Position numbers and translations under genes: made by a program
Assembly (NCBI GenBank): GCA_003228685.1
Contig: QIFC01000079.1
Span: forward strand, 1-64,000
DNA length: 64,000 nt
Direction: 5' to 3'
From: Chloroflexota bacterium
GTDB lineage: Bacteria; Chloroflexota; Dehalococcoidia; DSTF01; RBG-16-68-14
Notes under the pieces: generated by a model
The model's input: the letters and a program-made list of their open reading frames with translations, nothing else
Database searches by the model: none
Told to the model about the DNA's origin: nothing
Shown here: in pieces, positions 7,799-16,447 of the stretch
How the letters are laid out: each line of letters starts with the position of its first letter
Numbering within the stretch: the first letter of the stretch is position 1

Positions 7799-8950
7799 TT
7801 AGACCCTCGCGCGCACCCACTCGTCCGCGAAGGCGCGCGCCCAGGCGTCGGCTTCAAGAATAGCCCCTAACTCGGTATCGGCCGCGCTGCGATGCGCCGT
7901 GAGGGTCTCCTCGAGCAGCACCGGGATGTCCGTGAACCTCAAGTGCCCTGCCAGGAAGTGCCCGACGGCCGCCTCGTCAGCGGCCGCGAGCGCCGCGGGA
8001 TATGTCCCACCCTGCAACCCGGCCTTGAGCGCAAGCCCCAGCGAGGGGAAGCGCCGCATCTGTGGCGGCTCGAAATGCAGCTCTCCCAGCCGGACCAGAT
8101 CGAGCGGCTTTACGTTGGACCCTGCCACGCGCCCGGGATACGTAAGCGCGATCTGGATCGGCAGCCGCATGTCCGGCTCGCCCAGCTGCGCCTTCACCGA
8201 GCCGTCCACGAACTCCACGAGCGAATGGACGATGCTCTCCCGGTGCATCACGATATCCACGCGCTCGAGCGGCACGTCGAACAGCCAGCGCGTCTCAATC
8301 GCCTCGAAACCTTTGTTCATCAGCGTCGCGCAATCGACCGTGATCTTGCGCCCCATCTGCCACGTCGGGTGGTCCAGCGCCTCCTCGGGCGTCACGTTCT
8401 GTAGCTGCTCCGGCGTATAGTCGCGAAACGCGCCGCCGGACGCCGTGAGGATGATCCGCCTGATCGACGAATGCTCCTCGCCCCAGAGACACTGCCAGAT
8501 GGCGCTGTGCTCGCTGTCGACGGGCAGCAGTTCTCCCCCGCCCCGCTTGGCGGCCTGCGTCACCAGCGCACCCGCCATCACCAACACCTCTTTGTTCGCG
8601 AGCACGACTGATTTGCCCGCCCGCAGCGCCGCCAGTGTCGGCGTCAGGCCGGCGTGGCCCACCGTGCCAACGACGACCAAGTCCGTGTTGGCGTGCGAGG
8701 CTTGCTCGTCGAGCGGCGTCCAGCGCGCGCCGGCGCCCGCCGCAGACTCCAGCGCGGCGCGGGAGTCCTCGCGTTCGGCCCAGACCATGCGCGGCTTGAA
8801 TTCGCGCGCCTGCTCCTCCAGCAACGTCGCGTTGCGGCCCGCGGCCAGGCCGAACACCTCGAAGCGGTCGCGGTGTTCGCGCACCACGTCCAGCGTCTGC
8901 CGGCCGATCGAGCCGGTGGAGCCGAGGATGACGATTCGTTTGGTGTTCAT
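7799..8950 (-). CDS. dxr: 1-deoxy-D-xylulose 5-phosphate reductoisomerase
   Basis: ILGSTGSIGRQTLDVV, LANKEVLVMAG, PVDSEHSAIWQCL, MHRESIVHSLVEF. Confidence 0.97.
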   Translation of the reverse strand: MNTKRIVILGSTGSIGRQTLDVVREHRDRFEVFGLAAGRNATLLEEQAREFKPRMVWAEREDSRAALESAAGAGARWTPLDEQASHANTDLVVVGTVGHAGLTPTLAALRAGKSVVLANKEVLVMAGALVTQAAKRGGGELLPVDSEHSAIWQCLWGEEHSSIRRIILTASGGAFRDYTPEQLQNVTPEEALDHPTWQMGRKITVDCATLMNKGFEAIETRWLFDVPLERVDIVMHRESIVHSLVEFVDGSVKAQLGEPDMRLPIQIALTYPGRVAGSNVKPLDLVRLGELHFEPPQMRRFPSLGLALKAGLQGGTYPAALAAADEAAVGHFLAGHLRFTDIPVLLEETLTAHRSAADTELGAILEADAWARAFADEWVRARV

Positions 8951-8975
8951 GCTTCTTCGTCCGAGTCCGCGCCGC

Positions 8976-9764
8976 CTACGCCACGACCCAGATCAGGAAG
9001 TAGTATACAACGGGCACCGTGAAGAGGATGCTGTCCATCCGGTCAAGGAGGCCACCGTGGCCGGGGAGGATCTTCCCCGCGTCCTTAATGTCCATGCCGC
9101 GCTTCACCATCGATTCGGTTAGATCGCCCACGACCGCGGCCAGCGGCAACAGCAGCGCCAGCGGCACGATCAACGCCGCCTCAAGCCTCATCCCCAGGAA
9201 GTAGTTGAGGAGCATCACCATCGCGAACCCACCGGCCATCCCTCCAATGGTGCCCTCGATGGTCTTTCCCGGGCTGATCGCCGGCGCCAGCTTGTGCCGG
9301 CCGATCGCTCTCCCTGTCGCGTAGGCGAAGGTATCGACGGCGAACGTGCTGAAGACCGCCAGGTAGACCCAATCGCGGCCGTCATCTAGCTCGCGGAGCA
9401 GTGCCAGATGCGCGCCGAGCAGGCCGACGTAGACGATGCCGCCCACGGAGTGCGTGTAGTCGGGCAGTGCGCTCGTTGGATCGCCCCGCAGCGTCACCCA
9501 CACCAGCGGCAGCATCGCGCCCGCAATCGTGAACCAGAGTACCCAGTCCGTCCCGACGAACGCGCCCGCCGCGATCGCGGCGGCCAGGCCGGCGGTGAAG
9601 ACCGCGAGCGGTGACCACCGGCCCAGGTGCGGCGCCTGGAACTCATAGGCGGCGATCAGGATGATCAGGCAGGCAGCGCCCGTGTACCAGGGGCCGCCGG
9701 CCCAGATCAATAGGACGACGAGCGGCAGGCCAACGATGGCGCTCGCGACTCTCTGAGCGAGCAT
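8976..9764 (-). CDS. cdsA: Phosphatidate cytidylyltransferase
   Basis: Multi-TM; FAYATGRAIGRHKLAPAISPGKTIEGTIGG…VGDLTESMVKRGMDIKDAGKILPGHGGLLDRMDS. Confidence 0.95.
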   Translation of the reverse strand: MLAQRVASAIVGLPLVVLLIWAGGPWYTGAACLIILIAAYEFQAPHLGRWSPLAVFTAGLAAAIAAGAFVGTDWVLWFTIAGAMLPLVWVTLRGDPTSALPDYTHSVGGIVYVGLLGAHLALLRELDDGRDWVYLAVFSTFAVDTFAYATGRAIGRHKLAPAISPGKTIEGTIGGMAGGFAMVMLLNYFLGMRLEAALIVPLALLLPLAAVVGDLTESMVKRGMDIKDAGKILPGHGGLLDRMDSILFTVPVVYYFLIWVVA

Positions 9765-9775
9765 GGATGGGAAGA

Positions 9776-10555
9776 CTAGCCGGTGTGTTTGGGCCCGCTA
9801 GGCCGTTCCGCCTGGGCCTCCTCGCCCACGCCGCCGAAGCGTCGCTGGCGGTGGCTGAACTCGATCAACGCCCGCTCGATTTCATCGACGTTGAAGTCCG
9901 GCCAGTAGACCGGCGTGCTGTAGTACTCGGCGTACGCCGTCTGCCAGAGCAGGAAGTTCGACAGCCTCTGCTCGCCCGCCGTCCGGATGACCAGATCGGT
10001 GTCGGGCAGGCCATCGGTATCCAGATAGGTAGCGAACAGCGTTTCGTCGATGCGCTCCACGGGCACGCCGTCCTCGATGATATGGCGAACGGCCTCCAGG
10101 ATCTCCATGCGGCCGCCGTAGTTGAACGCCACGTTGACCGTGATGCGGTCGTTGTCCTTCGTCAGCTCCATCGCCTCTTCGACGCGATGCCGCAGATTGG
10201 ACGACAACGGGTCCAGGCTGCCCATGTGGTGGAGGCGCACGCCGTTCTCGTGGAGCTGCTGCAGCTCGCGGTCGATGAAATGCCCGATCAGCCTGATCAG
10301 CGCGTTCACCTCTCGCCGGGGCCGGACCCAGTTCTCCGTCGAGAACGCGAAGAGCGTGAGCACCGGCACTTCGTACAGCGCGAACGTCTCGATCACGCGC
10401 CGGATATTCTCGGCGCCGGCGCGGTGCCCGGCCTGGCGCGAAACGCTATTCTGCCGAGCCCACCGCCCGTTGCCATCCATAATAATGGCGACGTGCTGAG
10501 GTAGCTTCGCCAGCTCGACCAGCGGTCTATCTTGAGGGACGGGTGCCACGACCAT
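9776..10555 (-). CDS. uppS: Isoprenyl (undecaprenyl) diphosphate synthase
   Basis: HVAIIMDGNGRWARQ…GHRAGAENIRRV…DLVIRTAGEQRLSNFLLWQTAYAE. Confidence 0.96.
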   Translation of the reverse strand: MVVAPVPQDRPLVELAKLPQHVAIIMDGNGRWARQNSVSRQAGHRAGAENIRRVIETFALYEVPVLTLFAFSTENWVRPRREVNALIRLIGHFIDRELQQLHENGVRLHHMGSLDPLSSNLRHRVEEAMELTKDNDRITVNVAFNYGGRMEILEAVRHIIEDGVPVERIDETLFATYLDTDGLPDTDLVIRTAGEQRLSNFLLWQTAYAEYYSTPVYWPDFNVDEIERALIEFSHRQRRFGGVGEEAQAERPSGPKHTG

Positions 10556-10563
10556 CGCCGGTC

Positions 10564-11136
10564 TTAGACCTCCATCAGCTCTCGCTCCTTCTCCTCACCA
10601 ACCGCGCCCGCCTTCTCTACGAAGCGGTCGGTGATCTTCTGGAGCTGTTCTTGCGCGCCTCGCTCCTCGTCCTCCGAAATTTCCTTCTCGCGATGCAGTT
10701 CTCGGAGCATCTCATGGCCGTCGCGGCGCACATTTCGGACCGATACCCGGGCCTCTTCAACCTTCTTATGCACGAGCTTCACCATATCCTTGCGCCGATC
10801 TTCCGTCAGTTGCGGGATGGCGAGACGAATAATGTTGCCATCGTTGCTGGGGTTGAGCCCAAGATCGGACTTCTGGATCGCCTTTTCGATCGCTTCGAGC
10901 GAACCTTTATCATACGGCTGAATCGTCAGCAAGCGCGCGTCCGGCACGCCCACGCTCGCGAGCTGTTGGAGGGGAGTCGGTGTGCCGTAGTAATCGACGC
11001 GCAACTGCTCGACGAGACCTGGACTGGCGCGGCCGGTCCGAATCGTCGCGAGGTCTCTGCTCAGCGCGTCGATAGCCTTGCCCATGCGGTCGTCCGTGTC
11101 CTTGAGCGTCTCATCGATCATAGAGTCGCCGGCCAT
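10564..11136 (-). CDS. frr: Ribosome recycling factor
   Basis: RTGRASPGLVEQLRVDYYGTPTPLQQLASV; 190 aa. Confidence 0.97.
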   Translation of the reverse strand: MAGDSMIDETLKDTDDRMGKAIDALSRDLATIRTGRASPGLVEQLRVDYYGTPTPLQQLASVGVPDARLLTIQPYDKGSLEAIEKAIQKSDLGLNPSNDGNIIRLAIPQLTEDRRKDMVKLVHKKVEEARVSVRNVRRDGHEMLRELHREKEISEDEERGAQEQLQKITDRFVEKAGAVGEEKERELMEV

Positions 11137-11138
11137 CG

Positions 11139-11882
11139 TCAGACTCCTGCCATGACAGTCTCGGCGCTGCAGACGTACGTACCGGTCTGTTCGCCGCGCA
11201 CGGCTTTCACGATGCCATCCGCGGCATCGATGTCGAACACAATGATCGGCAGCTCATTTTCCATGCAGAGCGAGAGAGCCGTGCTGTCCATGACTTCCAA
11301 TCGCCGGCTGATCGCCTCCATATAGCTTAGCGTCTGGAAGCGGTGCGCGTCAGGTTGTTCGTTCGGGTCAGCATCGTAGATGCCATCGACGCCGTGTTTC
11401 GCCATCAACAGCACGTCCGCCCCGATTTCGATCGCCCGCAGCGCGGCGGCGGTATCGGTCGTCATGTACGGGTTCCCCGTGCCGGCAGCGAAGATGACCA
11501 CACGCCCCTTTTCCAGGTGGCGGATCGCCCGCCGGCGGACGTACGGCTCCGCCACCTGCTGCACGTTGATGGCCGATTGCGTGCGCACCACGACATCGTT
11601 CTTTTCGAGAGCGTCTTGGAGAGCGAGAGCGTTGATCACCGTCGCGAGCATCCCGCCGTAGTCGGCAGTCGCCCGGTCCATGCCGGCTGCCGCGGCCTGA
11701 ATACCCCGGAAGATGTTGCCGGCGCCAACAACGATGGCGATCTCGACCCCCTGCGCCTGAGCGGCCTTGATCTGGAGTGCTACTCGAGTGACCGTGTCGG
11801 TGTCGATGCCATACGAAGCGCTGCCCATGAGCGCTTCGCCGCTCACCTTCAGGAGCGTGCGCCGGTAGGCGCGGTCGGCCAT
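11139..11882 (-). CDS. pyrH: UMP kinase
   Basis: [56 protein letters not shown]. Confidence 0.97.
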   Translation of the reverse strand: MADRAYRRTLLKVSGEALMGSASYGIDTDTVTRVALQIKAAQAQGVEIAIVVGAGNIFRGIQAAAAGMDRATADYGGMLATVINALALQDALEKNDVVVRTQSAINVQQVAEPYVRRRAIRHLEKGRVVIFAAGTGNPYMTTDTAAALRAIEIGADVLLMAKHGVDGIYDADPNEQPDAHRFQTLSYMEAISRRLEVMDSTALSLCMENELPIIVFDIDAADGIVKAVRGEQTGTYVCSAETVMAGV

Positions 11883-11894
11883 GGAGTGCGCCTC

Positions 11895-12391
11895 CTACTG
11901 ACCGAGTTCGAACCGGGAGAACCTGGTCACGCGCTCGCCGGTCGTTGCGATGACCTCTTTCACAAGCTCGTCAACAGTACGACTGGCATCCTTGATATAT
12001 GGCTGGAGCATCAGGCAGACCTCAGCCGGTTCGCCCTCAGCATCTTTAGGCAGGTCCTCCTGCACGATCGCTAGAGGGCCGGTAGCGGCCACCTGCATCG
12101 CGAGGTCGTGAGCTAGGTCTTTGAACTCATCGGTTCGCGCGACGAAGTCCGTCTCGCAGTTCACTTCCACCATCGAACCGATCCGGCCGCCCGCGTGCGT
12201 GTAGCATTCAACCAGACCCTGCGAGGTCTCGCGCTCGCTGCGCTTCTCCGCCCGTGCCAGGCCACGTTCCTTGAGGATCTCCGTGGCCTTCGCCATGTCG
12301 CCGCCGGCCTCCTCCAGAGCGTTCTTGCACTCCATCACGCCGGCGTTCGTGAGTTCGCGCAGCTCCTTGACTTGCGCCGCGGAGATCGCCA

Positions 12392-12392
<1 letters not shown>
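11895..12392 (-). CDS. tsf: Elongation factor Ts (short form)
   Basis: MAISAAQVKELRELTNAGVMECKNALEEAGGDMAKA; ATG at 12392 overlaps the rpsB stop (TAATG), so the longer 12593 start is rejected. Confidence 0.93.
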
Positions 12393-13153
<761 letters not shown>

Positions 13154-13264
13154 ATTCTTCTCTCGCTCTCTACTCGTACTATGCAGCGATGGGAGCCATT
13201 GACTCCCTCGGAGGAGCCTTCGCTCCCAGTCGCAATGCTAGCTGGTCGAAGCTAGGGCCCGCTT

Positions 13265-13273
13265 AATATAGCA
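13265..13273 (-). promoter_or_regulatory. Candidate extended -10 (TGCTATATT) for the rpsB cluster
   Basis: TGC-TATATT on the minus strand about 110 bp upstream of rpsB; no clear -35. Confidence 0.4.
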
Positions 13274-13277
13274 TGCG

Positions 13278-13386
13278 GCTAGCCTTTGGGCTAGCTTGCA
13301 GAGGCTTCGCTTCTGCGCCATTATGGCGACCTGACGGTCGCCTTGAAAAACGCGGCTGTCGCTAACGCGACCGCTTCGCGTTCTTC
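13278..13386. repeat. Hairpin array 1 (four consecutive hairpins, TT-linked)
   Basis: GCTAGCC-TTTG-GGCTAGC (13278-13295), TT, GCAGAGG-CTTCG-CTTCTGC (13298-13316), GGCGACC-TGAC-GGTCGCC (13325-13342), TT, GAAAAACGCG…CGCGTTCTTC (13345-13386). Confidence 0.85.
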
Positions 13387-13435
13387 CGCTCGCTCGGGCG
13401 AGCAATCGGCCGGCCTGCGGTTGCGTACCGCCATC

Positions 13436-13492
13436 GCCCCTCTCCCACGAGTGGGAGAGGCCTGCCTGTAGGGGGATGGGAGTGAGGGCGAG
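13436..13492. repeat. Second copy of the CCCTCTCCC-type palindromic element
   Basis: CCTCTCCCAC-GA-GTGGGAGAGG (13439-13460) then GGGGGATGGGAGTGAGGGCGAG; compare 6392-6434. Confidence 0.75.
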
Positions 13493-13537
13493 CAAGCGAA
13501 CCGTTTTGTTCCTGACGGTCCTGGGGGTCATGTAACG

Positions 13538-14338
13538 TTAGGAGACGAGCGGGAGCACTATGCCGCTCTCAGGCCGGAACGTGATAGCGAAATCTGCCGG
13601 GCAATCCGTTCCGAGGAACACCTCAAGGCCAATTTCAGGACTAGTGTCTCTGCGATACTCCACCCAGGTGCATCCGTCGCCTCGGTCAGCGATGAAGTAC
13701 TTGCCGTCCTCGCCGAGCTGGATCTGATCCGCTCGTGGTAGACCCATCGGTACGCGTGTGTCCGCCGTAGGTGCTGGTGGCTGTGTGGGTGCGGGAGGCT
13801 GCGTAGGCACGGGTGTGGCGGAGGGCGCAGGCGTGGGCGGCGCGGTTGTGGGCTCGGTGGTTGGCGTTAGCGTTGCCAGCGGAGCCGTCGGGCTTGTGGA
13901 TACGGTGGCGCCAGCCGGGACGTCTGCTCCGGCGTTTGAATCTGTCCTCACGAGCCCCCACACCAGCAGCCCGGCGCCCACCACGACGAGAACGGCTGCG
14001 ATGCCTGCCACTCCGGTCGCGAGCCAGGAGACGTTCGCTCGCCGCCAGGACCACGCCAGCGGAACAGCCGCGGTCGCCCACCATGGGCGCTCCGAAGGCT
14101 CCCAGCGGGCCGCCTCCTCGCGGCTCGATACGCCCAACTTGCTCAGGATCTCAGAGACGTGGTACTTGGCGCCGTCCAGCGTGATGCTCAGCCGCTCCGC
14201 GATCTGCGGGTTCGTTAGCCCTTCGCGGAGTAGCGCCAACACTTCCTCTTCGCGAGGCGTCAGGATGTCCGGGTGAGACGGCCGCCCAGGTCTAGTCATA
14301 TCGCCACCCAGCATAACCGCGCGACGAAATAATTGCAC
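13538..14338 (-). CDS. Membrane-anchored LuxR/GerE-type regulator with Pro/Thr-rich extracytoplasmic linker
   Basis: LTPREEEVLALLREGLTNPQIAERLSITLDGAKYHVSEILSKLGVSSREEA HTH, then one TM segment (VAGIAAVLVVVGAGLLVWGLV) and TPTTEPTTAPPTPAPSATPVPTQPPAPTQ. Confidence 0.8.
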   Translation of the reverse strand: MQLFRRAVMLGGDMTRPGRPSHPDILTPREEEVLALLREGLTNPQIAERLSITLDGAKYHVSEILSKLGVSSREEAARWEPSERPWWATAAVPLAWSWRRANVSWLATGVAGIAAVLVVVGAGLLVWGLVRTDSNAGADVPAGATVSTSPTAPLATLTPTTEPTTAPPTPAPSATPVPTQPPAPTQPPAPTADTRVPMGLPRADQIQLGEDGKYFIADRGDGCTWVEYRRDTSPEIGLEVFLGTDCPADFAITFRPESGIVLPLVS

Positions 14339-14350
14339 TACCCGATGGCG

Positions 14351-14433
14351 GGCGACCTGACGGTCGCCGGCTACTGCTTCGGCAGTAGCTTGAAGAACGC
14401 GGCTGTCGCTGACGCGACCGCGTCGCGTTCTTC
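14351..14433. repeat. Hairpin array 2
   Basis: GGCGACC-TGAC-GGTCGCC (14351-14368), GCTACTGC-TTCG-GCAGTAGC (14370-14389), TT, GAAGAACGCG…CGCGTTCTTC (14392-14433). Confidence 0.85.
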
Positions 14434-14461
14434 CGCACTCAGGCGGCCTGCGGGCTTGCCG

Positions 14462-15199
14462 CTAGCATTCGCTGATCAAAGGCGGGAACTGCTGGTCAGA
14501 CCTCGCCGGCCCCTGGCCATTGGCGGCCACAAGCGCCTCGGCCACGTTGAGCTCCTCCTCCTCTGGTCCGGCAGACACCCTGACAGTCACGTCTCCCATC
14601 CAAAGTCTAAGAGCACCCGAGAGGTACTGCGCATCGGCGCCCCTCACCTGAAATACGGTATCCTCCTTCGCTTCAGGCGCGAAGCCAGTAGGCTGCGCGT
14701 AGCAGTACGGCTCCACCCTTATTTGAAGCGGAACGCGGCACCCTGCCCCAGCCGACGGAGTGCAGGTACCGTACTGGAGAATAACGTGGTCCTCTGGGGG
14801 AGTGAGGTGAGGCCCATAAGAACGGATAATTCCCGTCAGTGGGAGCCCTTGGAACTCTGCTCCAGCCCAATAGAGAGGGAAGTCCTGGAACTCCGTCACA
14901 GACTCTTGGAAAACCGCACTATCGGTGACGGCAACTTTCTTGTCGTCATCAACGATATTCTTCTGCCAGTTCTCCTCTCCGAAGATTGGTCGCCACGCGT
15001 CTCCCACCAGCGAGATGTAGATGGGCGTCCCATCCTCGGGCCTGGCTATGGAGTGCTCCAGTTCCTCACCGGGCGGCGCCGCTAGTCCCGACTGGTCAGC
15101 TGGCTTTGTCTCTCCGCATGAGACGAAGCTAGTGGCCACGAGGATGCCCAGAACGCCGGTTCCTGCAACGACCGCCAGTGCCAGCAATCTCCTCTTCAC
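14462..15199 (-). CDS. Hypothetical secreted/lipoprotein
   Basis: N-terminal MKRRLLALAVVAGTGVLGILVATSFVSCGE signal-like segment with lipobox-like Cys. Confidence 0.6.
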   Translation of the reverse strand: MKRRLLALAVVAGTGVLGILVATSFVSCGETKPADQSGLAAPPGEELEHSIARPEDGTPIYISLVGDAWRPIFGEENWQKNIVDDDKKVAVTDSAVFQESVTEFQDFPLYWAGAEFQGLPLTGIIRSYGPHLTPPEDHVILQYGTCTPSAGAGCRVPLQIRVEPYCYAQPTGFAPEAKEDTVFQVRGADAQYLSGALRLWMGDVTVRVSAGPEEEELNVAEALVAANGQGPARSDQQFPPLISEC

Positions 15200-15382
15200 T
15201 GCTTCGCCATCCTTTCCCGCCTATGCCACCTTGACTCCGATTTAGAAGACCCTGCCAATGCTCGAAACCTTCCACCCATTGTACTGCTCCATGTCGTCGT
15301 CATTGCCCCGCGGGGCTCGCGCCGCGCACCCCAGGCGCCTGCAGCGCGCCATCGCCTTAGCACGTCTCCCGCAGGTCAGCCC

Positions 15383-15424
15383 GCAGAACGCGCAGCGTTC
15401 TGCAAGCTGAAGCTTCGCTTCAGC
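15383..15424. repeat. Hairpin array 3 (two hairpins, AA linker), overlapping the permease stop codon
   Basis: GCAGAACGC-GCA-GCGTTCTGC (15383-15403), AA, GCTGAAGC-TTC-GCTTCAGC (15406-15424). Confidence 0.8.
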
Positions 15425-16334
15425 CCTTGACCGACCCGCCGAACAGGCCTCGCACCAGATAGCGCTGGAAGGCGACGACGAGGAGCAGCATCGGCAGGAA
15501 GGCCATGATCGTGCCCGCGAAGGCCACGTTGATGCGGCTGATGTTCGCCGCCTCCGCCGCGATGCCGATCTGCACGGTGCGCATGTTCGGGTCGTTCGTC
15601 ACCAGGAGCGGCCAGAGATACTGGTTCCAGGCCTGCAGGAAGGCGAAGATCGCCAGCGTCGCGAGCGCGCCCCGCCCCAGCGGCACGACCACGTAGAGCA
15701 GCGTTCGCAGATGCCCATAACCGTCCATCTCGGCGGCGTCCAGCAGCTCGCGCGGGATCGTCATGAAGTACTGCCTGAGCAGGAACGTCCCAAACCCGGT
15801 AGCCAGGAACGGCGCGACCAGGCCCGGATAGCCGTCGATCCAGCGGATCTGCGTCCAGCTCAGCCACGCCTGCTCCGTAAAATGGGCATCCAGCCACTGC
15901 ATCGTCTGGAAGTTGGGGATGATGGACACCTCCAGTGGCACCATCATCGTGGCCAGGAACACGATAAAGAGGACGTTGCGCCCCGGAAACTTCAAGAACG
16001 CGAACGCATAGGCGGAGAGCGTTGCCGTGATGAGCTGGGCCAGCGTGATCACGGCCGATACCACGAAACTGTTGAACAGGTACCGCCCCACGGGCGTATC
16101 GGAGACTCCCTCGCCGCTCGCGAAGTAGTTGTCCCACTGCCAGAACGACGGCCAGAGACTGGGCGCGTCCTCCTTCAAGAACTCGGTGAGCGGGTGGAGG
16201 CTGAACACGACCGTCACATAGAGCGGGAACATCAGTATCGCGGAGCAGACGACCAGCAGCGCGTACGAAGGCATCCTCCGCAGCCAGCGCCGTACCAGGC
16301 TCGGTGAACGCGACGCGCTAGCGACAGCCGTCAT
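15420..16334 (-). CDS. ABC transporter permease (MalG/UgpE-like)
   Basis: EMDGYGHLRTLLYVVVPLGRGALATLAIFAFLQAWNQYLWPLL EAA loop; start set to MTAVAS because the upstream extension to 16412 is translated hairpin repeat. Confidence 0.85.
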   Translation of the reverse strand: MTAVASASRSPSLVRRWLRRMPSYALLVVCSAILMFPLYVTVVFSLHPLTEFLKEDAPSLWPSFWQWDNYFASGEGVSDTPVGRYLFNSFVVSAVITLAQLITATLSAYAFAFLKFPGRNVLFIVFLATMMVPLEVSIIPNFQTMQWLDAHFTEQAWLSWTQIRWIDGYPGLVAPFLATGFGTFLLRQYFMTIPRELLDAAEMDGYGHLRTLLYVVVPLGRGALATLAIFAFLQAWNQYLWPLLVTNDPNMRTVQIGIAAEAANISRINVAFAGTIMAFLPMLLLVVAFQRYLVRGLFGGSVKG

Positions 16335-16447
16335 TGGTAGGACGCCCTCTCTCGCTGCATTCGCCTTGAAGAACGCGGCTGTCGCTGCGGCGACAGCTTC
16401 GCGTTCTTCCAAGTCGTCGCTTTAGCGACGACCGTCATCGGTAGAAG
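16319..16447. repeat. Hairpin array 4 flanked by diverged direct repeats at the permease/permease junction
   Basis: Direct repeats TAGCGACAGCCGTCATTGGTAG (16319-16340) and TAGCGACGACCGTCATCGGTAG (16423-16444), 19/22 identical; hairpins GAAGAACGCG…CGCGTTCTTC (16368-16409) and GTCGTCGC-TTTA-GCGACGAC (16413-16432). Confidence 0.8.

Noticed and set aside
10543-11325. 260-aa plus-strand ORF opposite frr/pyrH
   Set aside because: Shadow ORF; the minus strand encodes unmistakable conserved proteins.
13238-13531. 97-aa ORF between rpsB and the LuxR-type gene
   Set aside because: Consists of translated hairpin repeats and palindromic element; no protein-like signal.
16335-16412. N-terminal extension (MEEREAVAAATAAFFKANAAREGVLP) of the permease ORF
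   Set aside because: It is the translated hairpin element; the conserved start is MTAVAS at 16334.
13278-16432. Hairpin arrays as CRISPR or Rho-independent terminators
   Set aside because: Repeats are not identical, spacing is 0-9 nt and no T-tracts follow; some lie between co-oriented operon genes where termination is not expected.
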